Positions 6,600-10,354 of a stretch of 10,354 nt of DNA are shown here, piece after piece. Each line of letters begins with the position of its first letter. The first letter of the stretch is position 1. The DNA is from Desulfocapsa sp. Lineage in GTDB: Bacteria; Desulfobacterota; Desulfobulbia; Desulfobulbales; Desulfocapsaceae. The notes beneath the pieces were generated by a model. That model was given only the letters and a program-made list of their open reading frames with translations, made no database searches and was not told where the DNA came from. The DNA lies in contig JAOZKX010000042.1 in NCBI GenBank assembly GCA_029935135.1, positions 1-10,354 on the forward strand. The letters run 5' to 3'. A program made the position numbers and the translations under genes.

Positions 6600-8660
6600 T
6601 CACCAGTCGCTTATCTTGGCAATTACTTCTTGTATTGCCTGCACTTTCATATCTTCCTGCTCACTCTTCAGCGTAACAAAGGATAAGGGCTGTACAAATC
6701 GTTCCTGCTCCCAAATGACAAGGGCACCTTCATCTGCAAGCTGTCTGGCCTGTGTTTCGAGCATGAAATTTAAGCCTACTCCCGCCTTTATCATACTTAA
6801 AATTGCAGATTCTTCGTTTGCTGTCACAACACTTTTGGGGCGAAGGCCACGGGTATAAAAAATATCCTTGAGCAACTGACAATATGGGCATTCTGCAGGA
6901 TTTCCAATCCATGGAAGTTCTGCCAGGTCCTGATAATTGCCTTGAATAATCTGGTCGGACATCTGAGTGGGGCCTACGATTCGTAAATAATGAGTGGCCA
7001 GAGGCTGGACAACAAATCTATCATCCTCACACTCCCCAAAGACGAATCCGCCCTGTAGCTCCCTGCTGGCCAGGAGTTTGAGGATGTTTCCGGAAATAGA
7101 TTGGTGGAAGCGAAGCGCAAAACCACTGTTTTGTAAACGGAAGTGCGAGACAATAGCATCAATCTTAAGAAAATCAGGGTCACTGTTTAGGCCAATGACA
7201 ATTTCTTCCTCTTCGGCACTTACCATCGCCGGTTTATCGGCAATGGTAAGGGAATGGACGAGTCGGCCAAGGGTTTTCATTCCCTTTTCCAAGCGTTCAC
7301 TCCAGGGGTGTCCATAGCTCAAGCGGATACAGTGGTTATACTGACCGGTCCCGGAACAGAGACTCCCCGGCATAATCGCAATATTTTCCTTCTCAGCAAG
7401 ATGAAAAAGTTCAAGGCTGTCAACCGAGGCAGCCATTTCCACCCAGAGGCACATTCCGCCTTTGGGTGATGAAATTCTGGTACCTTCAGGAAAGTATCTG
7501 GCAACTGCCTGGCTCATATCAGCAGCCTGCTTTCGTAAACTATTACGCAATTTCCGCAGATGCCTTTCATAGCCTCCGCTTTTAAGATACTCACACAAGG
7601 CACGCTGGGTAAGCTGAGAACATGCTATGGAGTTATTAAATTTAAGGCGTTTGACCTTTTCTCTGAACTTCCCCGCCAGTGTCCAGCCCAGGCGCAGATC
7701 TGGAAACAGGGATTTTGAAAAGGAAGAGCAGTAGAGCACCATGCCTTGTCTGTCAAAAGACTTTAGCGGCAGCGAGCGACCCTCTCCGAAGTAGAGATCA
7801 CCATAAATGTCATCCTCAATGATCGGGATACCCCGGGCAGCAAACAGTGTGACCAGTTCTTCTTTTGTCGCAGCAGTCATATCAAAACCCAGTGGATTCT
7901 GAAATGTCGGGTTGAAGAGTGCTGCCCGTACATCGTGTTCTTCCAGAGTTTGCAGCACCTTTTTCAGGTTGAGTCCAAGGCTTGGGTCTGTTGGAATCTC
8001 GATGACCTGCATATTGAGATCTTCAATCAATTGATGGTAACAGAGGAATGTGGGGGATTCCAAAAGAATCAAATCTCCGGATTTGGCCACACTGCGCAGA
8101 CAGAGCTCTATGGCATTCATACAACCCTGGGTGATGATAATCTCACCCCCGCAGGATTGCTGTTCGATATGCAATGAACGCCGGGCCAGTTCGTGTCGTA
8201 ACTCCTGATATCCGATGGAGGCTCCGTAAGTCCCACAGCTGCCATCCAGATAGCCGGCAGCAGCAGTTCGTACAGCTGCCGCCATCTGTTTACCCGGCAG
8301 AAGGGATTGGGCCGCTATTGCCTCCCCAAAGGGAATCAGGTCAGGATTGTCCAGAGAACGTTGAATAAGAGAGGAGAGGACATTGATGGCAACTTTATGA
8401 GGTTTTACAGGACATATCCCCTGTTTCGGCAGGGGCAGGATATTTTCCAGCAATGCTCGGGCAAAGAAGCCTGATTTTTGCCGAACTTCTACAAGGCCTC
8501 GGTTCTCTAGTTCTTCATAGGCCTGGTAGACAGTGGAAATAGAGCGCCCTGTGGCAGCGCGAAGTTTACGCAGGGAGGGGAGCTTGTCCCCGGCCCGATA
8601 CTCTCCTGCGGAGATTTGTCTTTCAAGTTGATTTGCCAGTGTTATGTAATGGTATTCCAC
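6600..8660 (-). CDS. MocR-type (GntR-aminotransferase) transcriptional regulator fused to a LysR-type substrate-binding domain
   Basis: I prefer the GTG at 8660 (686 residues), because AGGGGA lies nine bases upstream. A TTG at 8684 would add eight residues but lacks a ribosome binding site. Residues about 4-68 are a GntR winged helix (GEYRAGDKLPSLRKL, then STVYQAYEELENRGLV). Residues about 107-465 are a fold-type-I aminotransferase domain with a probably intact PLP pocket: NPLG (N255), D283-x-x-Y286 in EDDIYGDLYF, Schiff-base K316 in SSFSKSLFPDLRLGW, and R446 in HCIRLSYG for a carboxylate. MocR proteins normally end here at about 460-500 residues. After a short linker, residues about 484-686 form a LysR-family effector-binding domain: EIVIGLNSDPDF, then ILKLLASRELQGGFVFGE, LPWIG, and SAILSMIKAGVGLNFMLE. 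The LysR DNA-binding helix is absent. It probably acts as a cytoplasmic regulator with two ligand-sensing modules, divergent from the exporter cluster at 8804-10350. Confidence 0.88.
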   Translation of the reverse strand: MEYHYITLANQLERQISAGEYRAGDKLPSLRKLRAATGRSISTVYQAYEELENRGLVEVRQKSGFFARALLENILPLPKQGICPVKPHKVAINVLSSLIQRSLDNPDLIPFGEAIAAQSLLPGKQMAAAVRTAAAGYLDGSCGTYGASIGYQELRHELARRSLHIEQQSCGGEIIITQGCMNAIELCLRSVAKSGDLILLESPTFLCYHQLIEDLNMQVIEIPTDPSLGLNLKKVLQTLEEHDVRAALFNPTFQNPLGFDMTAATKEELVTLFAARGIPIIEDDIYGDLYFGEGRSLPLKSFDRQGMVLYCSSFSKSLFPDLRLGWTLAGKFREKVKRLKFNNSIACSQLTQRALCEYLKSGGYERHLRKLRNSLRKQAADMSQAVARYFPEGTRISSPKGGMCLWVEMAASVDSLELFHLAEKENIAIMPGSLCSGTGQYNHCIRLSYGHPWSERLEKGMKTLGRLVHSLTIADKPAMVSAEEEEIVIGLNSDPDFLKIDAIVSHFRLQNSGFALRFHQSISGNILKLLASRELQGGFVFGECEDDRFVVQPLATHYLRIVGPTQMSDQIIQGNYQDLAELPWIGNPAECPYCQLLKDIFYTRGLRPKSVVTANEESAILSMIKAGVGLNFMLETQARQLADEGALVIWEQERFVQPLSFVTLKSEQEDMKVQAIQEVIAKISDW

Positions 8661-8673
8661 CCTCTTGATTCCC

Positions 8674-8717
8674 CTGTATCGCAAACTGTTATGGTTGAAT
8701 TCTTCGTTTTCTGTATC
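8674..8717. promoter_or_regulatory. Candidate regulator-binding direct repeats (CTGTATC x2)
   Basis: CTGTATC occurs at 8674-8680 and 8711-8717, same orientation, 37 bp apart. It lies in the divergent spacer between the regulator start and the small membrane-protein gene. On the minus strand the second copy is part of ACAG-GA-ACAG-AT-ACAG, a run of ACAG with a 6-bp period. MocR regulators such as GabR bind direct repeats, so this is a candidate site for the fused regulator. The repeats are short and could arise by chance. Confidence 0.3.
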
Positions 8718-8739
8718 TGTTCCTGTCTACCAGTTTGGA

Positions 8740-8745
8740 TATAAT
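8740..8745 (+). promoter_or_regulatory. Candidate -10 element (TATAAT) for the exporter-side genes
   Basis: A perfect TATAAT lies 59 bp before the ATG at 8804. The -35 region at the normal spacing (CTGTTC, 8717-8722) is a poor match, as expected for an activator-dependent promoter, and it abuts the second CTGTATC repeat. Transcription from here would cover the small membrane protein and could continue into the methyltransferase-like gene and the exporter. Confidence 0.45.
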
Positions 8746-8803
8746 TAGGCAAAGAAAAAAACAGGGTAACATTTCCAATAAACAACAAAGAGGAGGAGGC
8801 GTA

Positions 8804-8989
8804 ATGCGGCAGGGGCAAACAAAATGGCTCTGGTTGGTAGAGCCTGAAGATAGCAGCAGCAGCGAAGGTAACGGAATGTTGTCTCTCCATTCTGCAAGGA
8901 GTGGAAAAAGAATCCTTGCATTGGCAAAGTTTTTTCTCTGGTATGGAGCAGGAATTTTACTTGGCCTGTGCCTTGCCAGACTGCACTAA
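8804..8989 (+). CDS. Small single-pass membrane protein (61 residues), function unknown
   Basis: I do not recognise the family. The start is clear: AGGAGGAGG at 8791-8799 is a very strong ribosome binding site before ATG 8804. An in-frame TTG at 8735 would overlap the -10 element and is not credible. Residues 1-36 are polar, with an acidic and serine-rich patch (PEDSSSSEGNG) and basic residues just before the membrane (ARSGKR). Residues about 37-59 are one hydrophobic segment (ILALAKFFLWYGAGILLGLC), followed by ARLH. The basic residues before the segment favour an N-in orientation. It is the first gene after the divergent promoter region, 59 bp before the methyltransferase-like gene. It could be a small accessory or regulatory membrane peptide, but nothing shows this directly. 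Confidence 0.7.
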   Translation: MRQGQTKWLWLVEPEDSSSSEGNGMLSLHSARSGKRILALAKFFLWYGAGILLGLCLARLH

Positions 8990-9048
8990 AGGAATTTTCT
9001 GTATTGATGCGCAGGAGCGGTACAACACATACAATTAAGGGGGACAAA

Positions 9049-9582
9049 ATGATACAGGCACTATCTCTATTCAGAGCAAAAGCAGTCAGCAGTGACGATG
9101 CTCTTGTTCAAAAAAAAGAATCAGCTGCTTTGCGCACTTTGCTGCATAAAGCCAAACCTCAAAGCGAACCACTCTCCATTATCAGTGTGTATGGGAACAA
9201 GGGGTTTGATCAGTGGCTTCTTACTCATGTTCCGGAACAGACAGAATTTGTTCGTATTACAGATGATCTCTGTAATTATTCTCGTAAACCCTGTTTTGAT
9301 GTGATAGTCTTTTCTTTTCCAGACAGGAGAGACAAGGATCCTGCATTATATGAACAGTTAAGCTATTGCAGGATGCTGCTCAAACCAGGGGGCAGAATAT
9401 GGTTTCGAATGGAAGGGTGTGGTCGGTATGGTTATCTGCAAAAAATGAGATGGAAAAAAAGCAGGGAAGCAGGGTGGCTCAGTCGAACAGGATTTGCTCA
9501 GTTACGCAGAAGGAGAATAGGACAAAAAACTGTTTTTCTATGCGGGATACGACCAAAAAATAGAGGGCATGGTTTACGATAA
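9049..9582 (+). CDS. Methyltransferase-like protein, probably degenerate (177 residues)
   Basis: The start at ATG 9049 is supported by AAGGGGGA seven bases upstream. An upstream in-frame ATG at 8968 lies inside the preceding gene and has no ribosome binding site. The core resembles half of a class I SAM-dependent methyltransferase: a first strand SIISVYGNKGFDQWLL (about 43-58), an acidic end RITDD (about 69-73), the strand FDVIVFSFPD (83-92) in the position of motif IV, and LLKPGGRIWFRMEG (110-123), the typical post-motif strand. The Gly-rich SAM loop (GxGxG) is not intact; it reads VYGNKG. The tail is very basic (about 133-177, with RRRR). It may have lost catalysis, or it may bind another ligand or nucleic acid. 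It is shorter than usual methyltransferases of about 200-250 residues. It is possibly co-transcribed with the small membrane-protein gene. Confidence 0.65.
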   Translation: MIQALSLFRAKAVSSDDALVQKKESAALRTLLHKAKPQSEPLSIISVYGNKGFDQWLLTHVPEQTEFVRITDDLCNYSRKPCFDVIVFSFPDRRDKDPALYEQLSYCRMLLKPGGRIWFRMEGCGRYGYLQKMRWKKSREAGWLSRTGFAQLRRRRIGQKTVFLCGIRPKNRGHGLR

Positions 9583-9708
9583 ACTGATTTGTCCTCAGAC
9601 ATGGCTGTATTACGAGATACAATTCTATGTACATGAAAGTAAGCCGGAAACATATTTGAGATACCTGTCCTTTTAAGTTTTCCTTATTACGACAGCAAGG
9701 GGGGTAGG

Positions 9709-10350
9709 ATGGAATCATCTTCTTATTGGCTATTATTTTTATCTGCGGCGGTTGCGATCAATATTTCACCCGGTCCAGATATGCTTTACATGCTCTCGAA
9801 AACGATTTCCCAGGGGCGAAAGATTGGAATCGCCTCATCTCTTGGGGTCTGCAGTGGTGCTCTGGTGCATGTTTTTGCCGCTGCCTTCGGCCTGTCAGCG
9901 ATTCTTGCAACTTCTGCTGCAGCCTTTGCTGTGGTGAAGTATGTGGGGGCGGCATATCTTATTTATCTGGGCGTACAGGCCTTGCGCTCAAAAGGTGTCT
10001 CTTTTGATATTCCTGTAAGTAAACAGGGGCATGCAACATTCTGGAAGGCCTTTCGGCAGGGAGCGCTTATCGATATCCTTAATCCGAAGGTTGCCATTTT
10101 TTTTATGGCATTTCTGCCGCAATTTGTGCGGCCGGAATTGGGACACCCTTCCATGCAGATTCTTCTCCTGGGTATGATTGTGATTCTGGTTGCCGTGTGT
10201 GTTGAGGCCTTTATTGTTCTGACAGCTGCGAAAACAACGAATTGTTTTCGCAGGAATCGTCGAATGGCGACCTTGCTCGATCGTATCTCAGGGTCTGTAC
10301 TGATTGGATTGGGCATTCGTCTGGCTCTGGTTGAGAATCAAACGAATTAG
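9709..10350 (+). CDS. LysE/RhtB-family amino-acid exporter
   Basis: This 213-residue inner-membrane protein has the length expected for the LysE/RhtB family, which exports amino acids such as lysine, arginine, homoserine or threonine using the proton-motive force. Family marks are AINISPGPDMLYML near the N-terminus (residues 16-29), GVCSGALVHVFAAAFGLSA, the strand-turn YVGAAYLIYLGVQALRSK (78-95) and FRQGALIDILNPKVAIFF (115-132) followed by MAFLPQFV. Five to six hydrophobic segments are visible. The sequence is closer to the RhtB-like branch than to LysE itself, but the substrate cannot be read from it. AAGGGGGG at 9697-9704 is a strong ribosome binding site before ATG 9709. It lies 126 bp after the methyltransferase-like gene, so it may have its own promoter. 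It is on the divergent side of the MocR-LysR fusion and is the most likely target of that regulator. Confidence 0.92.
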   Translation: MESSSYWLLFLSAAVAINISPGPDMLYMLSKTISQGRKIGIASSLGVCSGALVHVFAAAFGLSAILATSAAAFAVVKYVGAAYLIYLGVQALRSKGVSFDIPVSKQGHATFWKAFRQGALIDILNPKVAIFFMAFLPQFVRPELGHPSMQILLLGMIVILVAVCVEAFIVLTAAKTTNCFRRNRRMATLLDRISGSVLIGLGIRLALVENQTN

Positions 10351-10354
10351 CTGG

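Noticed and set aside
8735..8803. TTG start at 8735 adding 23 residues to the small membrane protein
   Set aside because: The codon lies at the TATAAT box itself, and ATG 8804 is preceded by AGGAGGAGG.
8968..9048. N-terminal extension of the methyltransferase-like protein to ATG 8968
   Set aside because: It would overlap the end of the small membrane-protein gene and has no ribosome binding site. ATG 9049 has AAGGGGGA in the right place.
9726..10316. Other frames inside the exporter gene (93, 61, 65 and 117 codons)
   Set aside because: They are shadows of the LysE/RhtB-family gene and have no ribosome binding sites or sensible composition.

Overview
The window looks like chromosomal DNA of a Gram-negative bacterium of middling GC content. 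It encodes exported proteins with Sec-type signal peptides and a fragment that ends like an outer-membrane beta-barrel strand. The mix of genes (a tandem-repeat secreted protein, a PQQ-like propeller protein, MocR and LysE-family genes) would suit a sulfate-reducing or related deltaproteobacterial lineage. That placement is a low-confidence inference, because no taxonomic marker gene is present.

The left part (1-378) has no convincing gene but holds several inverted repeats, including a broken 11-bp stem at 280-350. A 1181-residue secreted protein occupies 3924-379 on the minus strand. It has a signal peptide, an NDDF/PPC-like domain and nine tandem repeats of about 110 residues. Divergent from it, across a 425-bp AT-rich spacer with two related palindromes, lies a plus-strand gene (4350-6422). 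This gene encodes a PQQ-like beta-propeller followed by PPC-like and IPT/TIG-like segments. Its 5' end is ambiguous: a better signal-peptide start lies in another frame beside homopolymer tracts. Its 3' end may be truncated. The convergent spacer that follows carries a 46-codon minus-strand fragment resembling the end of an outer-membrane beta-barrel protein.

The right part is a possible regulatory unit. A minus-strand transcription factor (8660-6600) combines three modules: a GntR winged helix, a fold-type-I aminotransferase domain (together the MocR architecture) and a C-terminal LysR-type substrate-binding domain. The LysR-type domain is not part of the standard MocR plan. Divergent from it are a 61-residue single-pass membrane protein, a 177-residue protein resembling a degenerate class I methyltransferase, and a LysE/RhtB-family amino-acid exporter (9709-10350).

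The most notable item is the MocR-LysR effector-domain fusion. MocR regulators often sit beside exporters, and LysE-type exporters are classically controlled by LysR-type sensors (LysG/LysE, ArgP/ArgO). The fusion may therefore integrate a PLP-linked signal and an amino-acid signal to control the nearby exporter, but this is inference.
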